Source: Globodera rostochiensis
Taxonomy: Eukaryota > Nematoda > Chromadorea > Rhabditida > Heteroderidae
Reading direction: 5' to 3'
Length of the DNA stretch: 64,000 bases
NCBI GenBank assembly: GCA_018350325.1
Contig: JAEVLN010000003.1
Location: 5,163,758 to 5,227,757, forward strand
The notes under the pieces were generated by a model. It was given only the letters and a program-made list of their open reading frames with translations. It was not told the DNA's origin and did not search any database. Positions 23,003-33,195 of the stretch are shown here, piece by piece. Made by a program: the position numbers and the translations under genes. The first letter of the stretch is position 1, and every line of letters begins with the position of its first letter.

Positions 23003-24317
23003 TTAGCTCGGACCTTCGTTTGCGTCGAACATTCTGAAAATAAAGGAAATGGGCGTGGGACGTTTAGTTAAGTCTCACAAAATCTGATTGAACTCATAAA
23101 GTGCATTAGAGCCCCGGATTTTTCGGACCGATTTAAAAAATGTATATCTATTTTATAACTCAAAAATAGAAAATCAGATGTTTTGTACATAGTCTAGGTA
23201 TGTGCGAAATGACGAGAACACGCAATTCAAATCTTTTTTTGAATATTGATTACTTACTCGTCGCCGATGTAACTGTTGTTGAACGTAATGGAGATGCAAT
23301 TCCACGGACACCAATTCCACTCAACCGCCTCATTCTCCCACTCGGCCCATTTCTTTACGTCGCGTTCAATCGGACAACGAACCAACAGCCAAAAGTCTTC
23401 GTTATGGCGTCGCAACTCCAATCGCTCCCCCGTCAAATTGTTTGTCAGTTCAAATGGCACAATGCCAACAGAAGCCCAACGATTAAAACGACAGACGATG
23501 AAATTGACCGGATCGGTCGAACTGGCAAATTCCTTATTAAGCGGAACAAAAGAATTAAAACAGCCCAATAAAACAAATTCAAAAACTTACCAGTTTGAGC
23601 CCCTTCATTCGCCTCGAACGAAAAAGCATCGCAACACTTTCGGAAGTCCGTCCCCGCGGGGCGTGTGCAACCATTTAGAAAGCTCCAGAAGAAGCACCGG
23701 CACTGTCACCAGGCGGGAATTCGGGAAGATTAAGGAATTCGATCATTCGGAGCTTTGGGCAATCGCGGAGAATGCTCGGAGAGAAGTGACGCAAACGCTC
23801 GAAGATGGAGGAATAGAAGTCAAACAAGTCAAGTCCGCAAATGTTGTCATTGATCAGAGGCCAAATTTGTTGCCAAATGATTTGCCAACTGCGCTTTTGG
23901 TTGTTGGCTGTTCCAATCCAAAGATTGGTCCCATTGGAGTCGAAAAGCGGACGAATGAGTTCGATAAATTCGATGACACTTTGGTCGATGTAACTAAAAC
24001 TGAAATATTGTTTAGAGCTTTCAGAAACAATTTAAGACCTTATCGTAATGCGTTCAAATCCGATCACATTGTTTGGAAGCGGCTCTTGTGGAATTGGCAG
24101 TCGACGCTCGACTTTACTGCCAATGCATTTGACAATTTCGGCGCCATTCCCTTTAATTGCGCGACAAATTTCCAACCGCCCCAACGACCATTCCTTCGAA
24201 TTGAAATGCGCGTCCACCAAACGATCAAATCGATCGCTGATCAACGCAACTTTCAGTCCCAGCACAAAAGGGCCACAGAATTCGAAGACTTCGAACAAAA
24301 CGTCGTCACAAACGAAA
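23003..24317 (-). pseudogene. F-box-like family gene, right-arm copy with frameshifts
   Basis: Reverse strand; exon 2 24039-24317 is complete here and begins [19 protein letters not shown] after a CAG acceptor, with the F-box-like block that the left-arm copy lacks. Exons 3-5 mirror the left copy down to the stop at 23003-23005. Compared with the left arm there are small indels: at about 23670-23690 the sequence for SSGQALAKWL is altered and runs into a stop, and the intron before exon 4 gains two bases. No exon 1 is visible within 1 kb upstream. The indels look like either decay or poorly corrected sequence; the left arm is intact at the same sites. Confidence 0.7.
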
Positions 24318-24485
24318 CTGAAACTACTTAAGTCAAAGTCGGTCCGGACTTAAGTTTCTAAAAAACCCGCAATATAGGTACTAAAAATAGCCTAAATAGT
24401 TCCTAAAAAGTTGCTAGGCAATACATGGTAAGCCCAAAGAATGAAAGAGGAAAGATAATTGAGCCAACTCGATCAGACTCCTTCT

Positions 24486-24912
24486 TCATGGAAATAGCCA
24501 ACGAAATTCTCTACTTAGCGGTCTTTTGGATTTTGTAGAGAATTTGTTGCCTATCTGTCCCTCCAAATGGGTTTCTAAAGGAACTTGCATAATTTGTTGC
24601 TGGCCTCCATTGTTGTTGTTCACGTCCACGTCATTGTTTTGCTTCTTAACATCCAATTTACATTTTTGCATTATATTAAATTTAATGTCAAATCATTTAA
24701 TTATTGTTCAAAATTGCTTCTCTTCTGGTCATTAAACATACCGGTTCAATCGCTTCAGTAGCGGCTGGCCCATTATTTGCCCGAATGTTCAAATATGTCC
24801 CAATTTTGACAGCGGCCATTAAGGTTAGTGTAATGACGCCAACAACAGTCACAACGCCAACGAAAGTCACAACAAAGTTTAAATATTGTAAAGTTTTTGA
24901 GATGTTTTCCAT
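24486..24912 (-). CDS. Possible small single-pass membrane protein, 2 exons
   Basis: Not a family I recognise. Reverse strand: exon 24742-24912 encodes MENISKTLQYLNF followed by a hydrophobic stretch (VVTFVGVVTVVGVITLTLMA) long enough for one membrane helix, then KIGTYLNIRANNG; it ends in phase 0 at a strong GTATGT donor. A second exon from about 24640 to 24486 continues in frame with an Asn/Gln-rich tail (NNDVDVNNNNGGQQQ). The acceptor (ttaag before AAG) is weak and start and end are inferred from the open frame only. Another short reverse-strand frame at about 25070-25130 (MADLSEESFDLHPSF) may be an upstream exon. Confidence 0.4.
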
Positions 24913-26106
24913 TTTGTATTCGATTGCTCAGTTGATAATAATCGCCTGAATTTTGAAATCAAAATCTATTTCCATTGTCAAAAGAAGAAAACATTCTGCT
25001 CCAATATTAATGGCCAAACTGTTATGAAAAATTGACAAATATATTTATAAATTTAATACATTTTTATTTTTTACTTGTGCCGTTGAAAGAAGGATGTAAA
25101 TCAAACGATTCCTCACTTAAATCGGCCATAATATTTTTAATTTTGAGTAAAAAATGCACTGAATTGAAAATGGTTATTGAACGGCTAAAGGGGGTTGATT
25201 CACTTTCATTAAATGCCCAAAAGGTACAAAATAAATTAAATGCCAGGAATGGCCGGCCAGTCAAGTCAGGTCACGTTTTCATTATAATTTAGTTTTAAAT
25301 AAATAATTTGTCTAACAAAAAGAAAAGGGTTTATGAATGACGGGCGGGCGATTGATTATATTTATTCAAACATTTTTCATAATTAATCTGAGTGATAGCG
25401 GGCAAAAATGTGACATTCGGCTGTTAATCTCACGAATTTCTCTGGGCAAAATGCTGACCCGTGGGAGGAATCGGTCAAATTGTGAGGGGGGAGAATAGCG
25501 CCGACGGCAGGGCTTAAATTTGATTTATTTATTATAATTAAAAAACCGCCAGAAATCAATGTTTTTGCGGGTATGTTTTGGTCAAAAACGGCACGAATTA
25601 AAATAGCCTACGGTCAAATGCAAACTTGCGGGTCAAATTTAAAACTACAAATAATTTAAGTTGGTTAAAGATTTATTAGCTTTGCGTTTGGACAAATCTC
25701 AAAAACGATAGGGTCAGAAAACTTAAAACAGTACAATTTTTGGGGTTTTCTGGCAACAATACCTTCTTTGATATTGAAAGCTTTATAAAATGATAGCTTA
25801 AACTCTTTGAGAGCTTTCAAATGGCTTTAAAAATGTCTAAATCGGTGGCGGTTGAAGTCTGTTTTGGACGCATAAACTGAACTCCCATATACCGAAATTT
25901 TACCAACAAATTTATCTTATTCACGGTGCCACCTCTGATACATATCCATGTGATAAATGTTTATTCGATCAAATTCCGTTCGGCCTCCTCCTCCTCATTC
26001 ATGAAGTCAGTCTCAAAAACTGAGCATAAACATCATGCAAAGAAGGGCTGTGTGAATAATCAATTTAGTGAATAAGGATTATTTTTATCCCATTTAGCCC
26101 TTATTA
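24913..26106. other. AT-rich intergenic stretch
   Basis: Apart from the possible short exon near 25070-25130 on the reverse strand, I see no gene, tandem repeat or element end in this stretch. Confidence 0.5.
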
Positions 26107-28444
26107 CCCGTCGCCAATGTCCCTGTCGTTAGTCCAAAATGATGCGATTCCATTGCCAAAAGCAATTCCACTCAACCGCCTCCTTCTCACTTGGCCCATT
26201 TGTCTTCGTCGCGCTCATTGGACACCGGACCAAAAGCCACTCGTCTTTTGTCGCTTTTGTTATTTTGAACGAATCAAAACGTCGCAACTCCAATCGTTCC
26301 CCCGAAATCGTTCTTCAGTTCGAATGGCCCAACGTCGTCAGAAGACCAACGATAAAGACTGAATGAAATTGACCGAATCGGTAGAATTGACAAATTCCTT
26401 AAGAGATAAAGAACGAAGTTAAAACAGAGAGTACAATAAAACATCAAAAAATCACCCATTCGCAGGGTGGCCAGATCAAATAGGAAAACCCTAATAAAGA
26501 AGGTTAGATGGTCCACCTTGCCCTCGTGTACTAAGACAAGCTAGACTAGTACCAAAAATTATTACCATTTTCAGTCCCTCCATTCTTTCCGAATAAATAT
26601 GAGCTTCGCAACACTTTCGGATGGCCATCCCCGCGGGGGCGTGTGCAACCATGGCTAAAGCTTGTTCAGAAGAAGCGCCGGCGCTGTCATCGGCCGGGAA
26701 TGCGGGAAAAATAATTGGAATGGATCACTTGAGTTTTCCACAATTGCGGAGAACGGTCGGAGAGAATTCACAAATGGTCGAGTTCGAAGGAAGACAAATT
26801 AAATCCGTAAATGTTGTCTTTGATCAGGCCAAATCTTTTTACAAATGACTTCCCAGCTTGTGGCTTGGTTTCGTGCCGTTTTTGGGAAAGAATGGTCCCT
26901 TTGGGGCAAATGCTTTGGAGAAATTTGATGACCACTTCGGTCTGTACCTTAAAGTCGTAAAATTGAACAAAAACATTTGAGAAAATGACTTTTGGGGGCT
27001 CAAATAATTTAAACCAACAATTACCTTATTTCAAGGCTTTTGAATCCGATCACTTTGTGGAAGCGGATTTTGTGGAATTGACAGCCTACGCTCGATTCTA
27101 TCCTCAACGTATTTGAATTTGAGCGCCCTTTCCTTTCTTTGAGCGACTAATTTGCAAATCGCCCACTCCCATTCTCGAATTAAAATGCGCGTCCACCAAA
27201 AAGTCAAATCGATCGCTGATCAATGCAACTTTGGCCGAGCACAAAAGGCCCACAAAATTTGAAGACTTCAAACAAAACGTCATCACAAACAACTGAAAAT
27301 TCGGGGTTTTGAATGAATTGGTGCCGCAAATACAGCCATGGTCATATGTGAACGGGGATCGATTCGTTCCCCACCGATTCGTTCACTTTGTAACGATTCG
27401 TTCCCCTCTATAAAAATGATAAAAAACCTCAAAAAACACGTGCTTAGAACACGAATCCGGGTTCAATTTTTGCGTATGTCGAACCCCGGACCCAAAAAAT
27501 TCGAACAATAGGTCGAAAAAAGCTTTTTTTAAAAAACAACAAAAAATTTTCCAAAAAAAATTGTTGTGGTTTAGTCGTTAAAAGCTAAATGGATGTAAGG
27601 ATGATCGGAAGAGCGAATGAATTGATTTTGAATGATTTTGATACAAAATCTATGGAAAAAAAAATTTCTAAAAATTTTTCGATTTCGGGGCCGGGGTTTG
27701 GAACCGGTACAAAATATTAACCCTAGGGCCCCAAAAACCCCTAGAAATAACTTTCTAACGACTTTTATCAAAAAAATTTTTTTGGAAATTTTTTTTTTTA
27801 AAAAGAAGTTTTTTTCGACCTATTGTTCGAATTTGCGTTAGGGGTTCGGCATACGCAAAAAGGGAACCCAGATTTGTGTTCTACGCATGTGTTTGTACGA
27901 TTTTTTAGCTTTTTTGACATTATTAAAGGGAACGAATCGTTACAAAGGGAACGAATCGTAGGTGAACGAATCGGTGGGGAACGAATCGATATTTTACCGT
28001 CATATTATGTTTAGTCGCTCAACTTTATTCTGAATATTTTAAGTCAAAAAATATTCGGAATAGTTGGAGGTGCAAAATGTTTTCACATTTTTGTAGCATT
28101 TTTTATGGGCTTTCCAACAGTTATTCATTCCCCATTTGCAACTTCTCACATCCCCATAACTATCACCGACCCAGTTTTGGTCCCTCTAACTTTATTCTGA
28201 CTATTTTTCGACATTTTCATTTAAAAATGCGACAAAATATGCCCATAATTGGTCAAAAAGAGAAAAATTGTCTCGTTTGGCGGGAAGGGGCGTGAACAAC
28301 CGAAAATTGTCAGAAATTCTCTTTTAACTGATGAAAAAAAAGATTTTCATTCATGAGGGCGGGGGGATTCCCAGGAGCCCGTAGAAATAAGGCAAAACTC
28401 ACATTTCTTTACCGTTTCTCCACTTTCTTCGGATTGTCCGACAT
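26107..28444 (-). pseudogene. F-box-like family pseudogene, first intron hosting a foldback element
   Basis: The reverse strand shows all parts in order. Exon 1 at 28401-28444 reads [11 protein letters not shown] and then hits a stop because bases are missing where the others read LKEI. Exon 2 is at about 27040-27297 ([17 protein letters not shown] recognisable, several indels). Exon 3 is at about 26570-26960 ([13 protein letters not shown] region). Exon 4 is at about 26107-26405 with a frameshift at the NNLTGERL block. A ~100-bp foreign segment (26466-26565) enlarges intron 3 and a 651-bp foldback element (27348-27998) sits between exons 1 and 2. Multiple frameshifts make a functional product unlikely. 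Confidence 0.75.
27348..27998. mobile_element. Foldback element with ~180-bp terminal inverted repeats
   Basis: Left end carries ATCGATTCGTTCCCCACC then GATTCGTTCAC; right end carries the reverse complement (GTGAACGAATC, then GGTGGGGAACGAATCGAT). The similarity continues inward through the gttcgaa and tcgaaccc blocks to about 27530 and from about 27815. The seven bases GTCATAT flank both sides (27341-27347 and 27999-28005), a probable target duplication. No transposase frame is present, so it is nonautonomous. Related single ends lie at about 1390-1640, 11427-11677 and 44775-44960. Confidence 0.8.
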
Positions 28445-30206
28445 TTGTTTTTGTTGCCAAATGATTTTTGATTTCAATGGGCTGAAAAGAAGTATTAAAT
28501 TTAAAACATATAAACAAAAATGAATAAATCACAACGTATTCAAAAAAAACAGCTTTTCATTTTTATATGCCTGGCTTAATTTTAAAGTAAAAAAACAAGT
28601 TTTTAAGCTGAGAGAAAGTCATACCATTTTTTTGAAATCTCCCCTCTAATAATCCCCCACTCTCTGAGTAGGTTGAATAATCCCTCATGAGGGATTAAAA
28701 GAGTGCTTACGGTAATAAAAATAAATGTACTGTATTGGCAATTTAATTCGCGGGCATCGGAGCAAAACTAGAGGTCGGCAAAATCAAATTTGCGGATCCT
28801 GTTGCAAAATTTTTTGCAGGACCGGATCCGGCAGGATTAATTCTGCATTTAGAATTTGCGGGATCCTGCGCAGGATTGAGTTAAAATTTTTCAAAAATCA
28901 ATTTGGCCTCAAAATTAGGGTTGGTCCTTGACCCCTCGGGGCGGGAAAGCCGGGGCGTCGAGCTTGGCCATGTCGGGGCCCGGGGAGTCCAAATATCGGG
29001 ATCGGAGGTGAATAAAATTTTTTAATTTTTCATAAAAATTTCTGCAATGTCTTTAGTGGGAAAGCATAAAATAAATAAATTTTAAAATCATATCATCATC
29101 AAAAACCTCAAGAGTGAAGGTGATTTTTGTAATAATGTGAAAAAAAACTTTGTGGCTCTCTCGTCATGTTCGACTTGGAAATTTTTTGGTGGTATGTTTT
29201 GAAGCTTTTTAGGAATGGGAGGAGTCGGCGGGCCGATAAGCGCCGCCGAAAATTTTTTGATTCCCCAATTTTGCAGTGCAAAAAAATAAAAATTTCTGAA
29301 TTGTCATCAAAATTATTTGGACGGGGGGGGGCAGGGGATGTGGACGGACATGAATGCACCAAACAAATATTATTATAAAACAAACAACAACAACAATACA
29401 CACGGAAAAAGCCTCCTCATCCGCACCCAAATATATGTATTAGAGCCCGTTATTTTGAAAAATGCTCTGAATTTACCCAAGGCCTGGATCTAGCTAGATT
29501 AAAAATCCAGAAAAAAAAAATCCAATTTTGGCTTAAAACATTAAAAAGCACAAAATCATCACAACAACAACAAAGGCAAGTGCTGATCAATTCATGCTTT
29601 TTGAGTGAACCAAAATTGATTGTTGAAAAATTAAAAAATGTTCGAATTGCTGGCGTCGGAATTGGTCGAAACGGAGGCCATATTCGGATTCTAAAAACCC
29701 GCCGGGGGGGGGGGGTACAAACTGGAGTATCCCTAAATATTATATCGATTGCCCTTTGGGCCTGGATTTGTTATTTTTGTTGTTTTGCTCCGAACTCACA
29801 ACAATTTGTGTGGGGGGGGGGTATAGGTAGGTTCAGTTAACTTACCTATACCCTCGCTAACAATAAATAACGAAACTCGAATTCATGCCAAAATTCATTT
29901 AATTTTTTTTGTAGAAAAGGATATTTATGTAAACTCAACAGCGTTACAAACAACCATTCAAAATATAATTTAGGATTCATAATACTCAAAATACTTTTTC
30001 ATTTAATTGTCCTCCAATCAAATGACCAGCATTTCATCTAAAGCTTCGACCGACAGCTTTGATATCGTAGGAGTCCAGCAACTCGCAAATGGTGGGGTCG
30101 TGTTATGGAGTTTCTGTCAATGATTTGACGACATCTGATGATGCCATAATCGTGATCAACGCACATAAAACTCGAAATAAGAAAAACCCCCATTCTCGAT
30201 TAATAT
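28445..30206. other. Intergenic, fragments of repeats
   Basis: Contains a patch of short gatcc-type motifs at 28765-28890 (starting tagaggtcggcaaaa, a hAT-like terminus), a GC hairpin at 29225-29249, and G-runs near 29705 and 29810. The G-run flank at 29779-29822 reappears inverted at about 48222-48280. No gene is supported. Confidence 0.5.
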
Positions 30207-30360
30207 GTACGACTTAGCAGAGATACTTTGTTTATTTCCAGCAGAAGGTTTGAGTGCTGTTGGAGACGATTCGGGCGATAAAGAGGCCACCGATCGCGAA
30301 GATGATGTCGTGCAACACAACAATATTGATGAGGTGTTGCAGGGAAATAACGCCAGAAAA
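30207..30360 (+). CDS. Possible 5' coding piece upstream of the SPRY gene
   Basis: An open frame MYDLAEILCLFPAEGLSAV ending VLQGNNARK-stop, acidic in its middle (DDSGDKEATDREDD). It could be a leader exon of the SPRY gene that follows or an unrelated frame. Directly after it lies a run of 32 G (30405-30436). A second open patch at 30541-30666 (TTGMKPPHSSNVSGAIDKVN) precedes the first solid SPRY exon. I do not recognise either. Confidence 0.3.
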
Positions 30361-30402
30361 TAATTTTCGGAGGGCGAGGGTCGGCCAAAGAGCAAAATAA
30401 AC

Positions 30403-30404
<2 letters not shown>

Positions 30405-30436
<32 letters not shown>
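30405..30436. repeat. Poly-G run, 32 consecutive G
   Basis: An uninterrupted G tract between the possible leader exon and the SPRY exons. The exact length is uncertain because homopolymers are read poorly, but a tract of this size can form G-quadruplexes. Confidence 0.8.
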
Positions 30437-30437
<1 letters not shown>

Positions 30438-30750
30438 GCTCAATGATATATGCAAATCAAAAGCTTGAGTTTAAATTTTGGCATTTTGCCAAATCTTTCC
30501 GTTTTTTACTGCTACTGATTATAAAATTTCAATTTCAGCTTGCGTCGAGCATTGCGACGGCCGTTGTCAGTAAATTGGGAGTGGCGCGCTGAACACGACG
30601 GGCATGAAGCCGCCGCATTCCTCCAATGTTTCGGGCGCTATTGATAAAGTGAACAATCTTTTTTAAAAAATGATTTGCTATTTCTTAAATCATTTAATTT
30701 ATGCCATTTTTGATCATGAACAAATCAACAAATTTGTGTAATTTTTTCAG

Positions 30751-31714
30751 TTGTTTTTGATCTGTCCGCAAAATCGTTGGAATTCGTCCGATTGTCACAC
30801 GGACCTTTTTGTCATTCAGCCCGATTGTCTGACTCCATGGTAAGCAGAAAAAGAGAATCAATCAATTTATTGAAAATCAATCAATAATCACTTTCAAAGA
30901 GATGAGTTCTGATGATTTTTGCGCCAACGTTCGTGCGGAAATGATTATTCCGCGACATCATTGCGGAATTTTTTATTACGAAGTGAAACTTGTGAATATG
31001 GTCGAGTAAGTTGAAAAGAAAACCATTTAATTGATCAGGGACGTAATCAGAAAATATTTTAGTAGGGGGGGCAGGCACGTATTTAGGAGATTATGCCTTG
31101 GGAGAGAGGGTCGCCGGGAAAATTTTTTGAAAATTTAATGTCTTGTTTGGGGGGGGGCTTCCCCCCGCCCACGGGGCTGTGTCCCTACTAGAGTTGTAAT
31201 TAATTCACTCGTCAACCCCACAACCCTCACCCTATGCCTATTTATGGTGGTGTCACTTTGGACTTGTGCCAATGTCAGTGCCATTGAACATCGCGCACAC
31301 TTATTATTCGTACAAAAGTGACGGCACATTTTGGGGTCACAAAGTTTATGGCTGTAAATTCTACAAAAATTGGCCTTACGTCGTCGCAAACAACGACTAC
31401 AAGTTCGGCGTTGGCGACGTCGTCGGATGCGGCCTCAATTTGACAACCCGCCAAATTATTTACACGTTGAACGGACAACGTTTGGGTGCGTTGAAACAGT
31501 TAATTACCGCTTAGAGCTTTTAACTTTGGCTCCGGCGGAAATATTTTGAGAAAATTTGAATTTATGTTCAGATACGACTAATTTGCTTGTCCACCACTCC
31601 GACTTGTACCCGTTTATCTCTCTGAAGGATGGTGCTGATCGGGTTAAGGGCAACTTTGGCTCACAGACATTCAAATACGATCTTGTGAAAGAACATTTGC
31701 TCAGTGAATATTGA
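30751..31714 (+). CDS. SPRY-domain (RanBPM-like) protein, multi-exon
   Basis: Four blocks: 30751-30839 ([20 protein letters not shown]), about 30900-31005 ([20 protein letters not shown]), about 31279-31495 ([34 protein letters not shown]) and 31572-31714 ([15 protein letters not shown] to the stop). Their order matches a B30.2/SPRY domain as in RanBPM and as in the expanded SPRY families of cyst nematodes. SPRY domains bind protein partners. I see no signal peptide, so it cannot be called a secreted SPRYSEC effector. The obvious acceptor at 31278 does not keep phase with the exon ending at 31005, and a segment may be missing there; the gene is either mis-modelled by me or damaged. Confidence 0.7.
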
Positions 31715-31979
31715 TCACAATTTATTTATTTATTTCTATTTTCATTTTTTGATGAAAGATCTTTAACTTTTTGTCTGATTTTGACATAAAATTTGCTTTA
31801 TTAAAGCCATGTGAAAGCTTTTGCATCAAGGGTCTTGAGTAGCGTAGCACGAGGCCGGGACTTTTAACTTCATTGGCCATCACGCCCTTTCCGCGTTAAT
31901 GAGAAAATGTTGCTCTTTTTTGACCAATTTTAACAAAACGGGAAATTGTTTATTTGCCTCATTTAGACCCCGTATTTTC

Positions 31980-33195
31980 AGTTTCGTTTGTGCCGATGTT
32001 TTGTTTGAAGTCTTCAAATTCTGTGGCCCTTTTGTGCTCGGACTGAAAGTGGCGCTTTTCAGCGATCGATTTGACTTTTTGGTGGACGCGCATTTCAATT
32101 CGATGGAATGGTCGTTGGGTAAATTGGAAATTTGTCGTTCAATTAATGGAAAGGGCGCTGAAATTGTCAAAATCGTTGACTGGAAATTCCGCAAGAGTCG
32201 CTTCCTGCCAATGTTATCGGATTTGAACGCCTTCAAATAAAGTCAGTGTCGGTTTAAATTGTTTGAATGGCGACATGAAGTTTGGGCACCAGGAAATTTG
32301 GGCACCGGGAAGTTTGGGCACCGGGAAGTTTGGGCACCGGGAAGTTTGGGCACCGGGAAGTTTGGGCACCGGGAAGTTTGGGCACCACAATACAAATTAA
32401 ATAAAAATAAATAAATAATAAAAGCATTTACACTTGAATGTTCTGTACATATTGCATGAAATTTAATTTTCGACAAAGTATTGAGTTCAGATATAAATTT
32501 TTTTAATGAATGTTGGAAAGGAATATGTGTATATCATATCAGGGATTTTAAGGATGAAAGAAGGTCAGTTGTTGGTGTGCCGCGTTATTACTTTTTTAGG
32601 TCATTTTGCGGAATTCTCAAAAAGTCCTCTGGTGAGAAAAGTCTTGCCATTGGAAATCTTGAAGAAGCAGAATTTGTTTCAAGTGGTTCTCCTGAAAAAG
32701 CGCGAGAACCGAATCCAGACCGGGGCAATAATTGACTCTAAACTTAACCGATTCAGACTTTCTAAACCCGTTCAACAGGTCTTGTCGAGATGAAGTTACT
32801 CCCCGGTCGGATTCGGTCCGTACGCCAAAGCAGCACAAGTGATTGCCCCTCAAAACATACATTTGCAGAAAGTATTTCAAACCCTCATTGCATATAAAGA
32901 AAACTCACTTTAACCCATAATGGGTTTGAATATGCTTTCGATAAAAGCTCCAAAGTATTTAATGAGAGTCTAAAATGGCAAAATTTTGAAATTTTATTTT
33001 TTAATGATATATTGCGGTGCCCAAACTTCCCGGTGCCCAAACTTCTGGTGCCCAAACTTCCTGGTGCCCAAACTTCCCGGTGCCCAAACTTCCCCCCGCC
33101 GTTTGAATATCCTTAAAATCTTTTTTTCCTTAAAGTATTGGTTTGTTCATAACATTTTTAGTTACATCGACCAAATGTGCGAACAAATAAAGGTT
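31980..33195 (+). pseudogene. F-box-like family fragment split by a foldback element
   Basis: Exon 2 starts after a TTTTCAG acceptor at about 31982 with [19 protein letters not shown] and [17 protein letters not shown]; near its end a deletion shifts the frame, replacing the expected RLPIPQE block. Intron 2 is interrupted by the 832-bp element at 32269-33100. The acceptor and first codons of exon 3 (TTACATCGACCA after tttttag) reappear at about 33162 and then the similarity ends. Exon 1 is not visible: the upstream flank instead matches the flank of the family member ending at 42743 (gcgttaa...gagaaaatgtt). Not functional. Confidence 0.75.
32269..33100. mobile_element. Foldback-type element with tandem-array ends and 8-bp target duplication
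   Basis: Both ends read inward GGCG, four variable bases, GAAGTTTGGGCACC, followed by a tandem array of the 16-bp unit tttgggcaccgggaag (about seven copies on the left to 32385, about five inverted on the right from 33012). The eight bases GTTTGAAT occur directly outside both ends (32261-32268 and 33101-33108). The paralogous intron at 9711-9730 reads straight across (tttaaattgtgtgaatgcc), giving an empty site. No transposase frame inside; nonautonomous. An 8-bp duplication fits the hAT superfamily. Confidence 0.88.

Larger units (their letters stand above)
13919..24172. repeat. Palindrome 2: inverted repeat, arms ~5.4 and ~4.8 kb
   Basis: Left and right features pair with coordinate sums of 38088 (outer) to 38091 (inner). 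The turn-around is at about 19371, in the middle of a 109-bp satellite. Arm similarity on the left stops sharply at about 13919 inside exon 2 of a gene, where left and right share gtcgcgcaattaaa and then diverge. The right arm has many small insertions and deletions compared with the left, both in the satellite and in the gene. Confidence 0.93.

Noticed and set aside
23276..24331. 351-codon forward frame in palindrome 2
   Set aside because: Antisense to the F-box-like gene copy at 23003-24317, including across its introns.
24996..25300. Additional open frames around the possible membrane protein
   Set aside because: Short, AT-rich and overlapping on both strands; only the fragment MADLSEESFDLHPSF was mentioned as a possible exon.
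30751..31714. Secreted SPRYSEC effector
   Set aside because: The SPRY domain is clear but no signal peptide can be found in the possible 5' exons, so secretion is unsupported.
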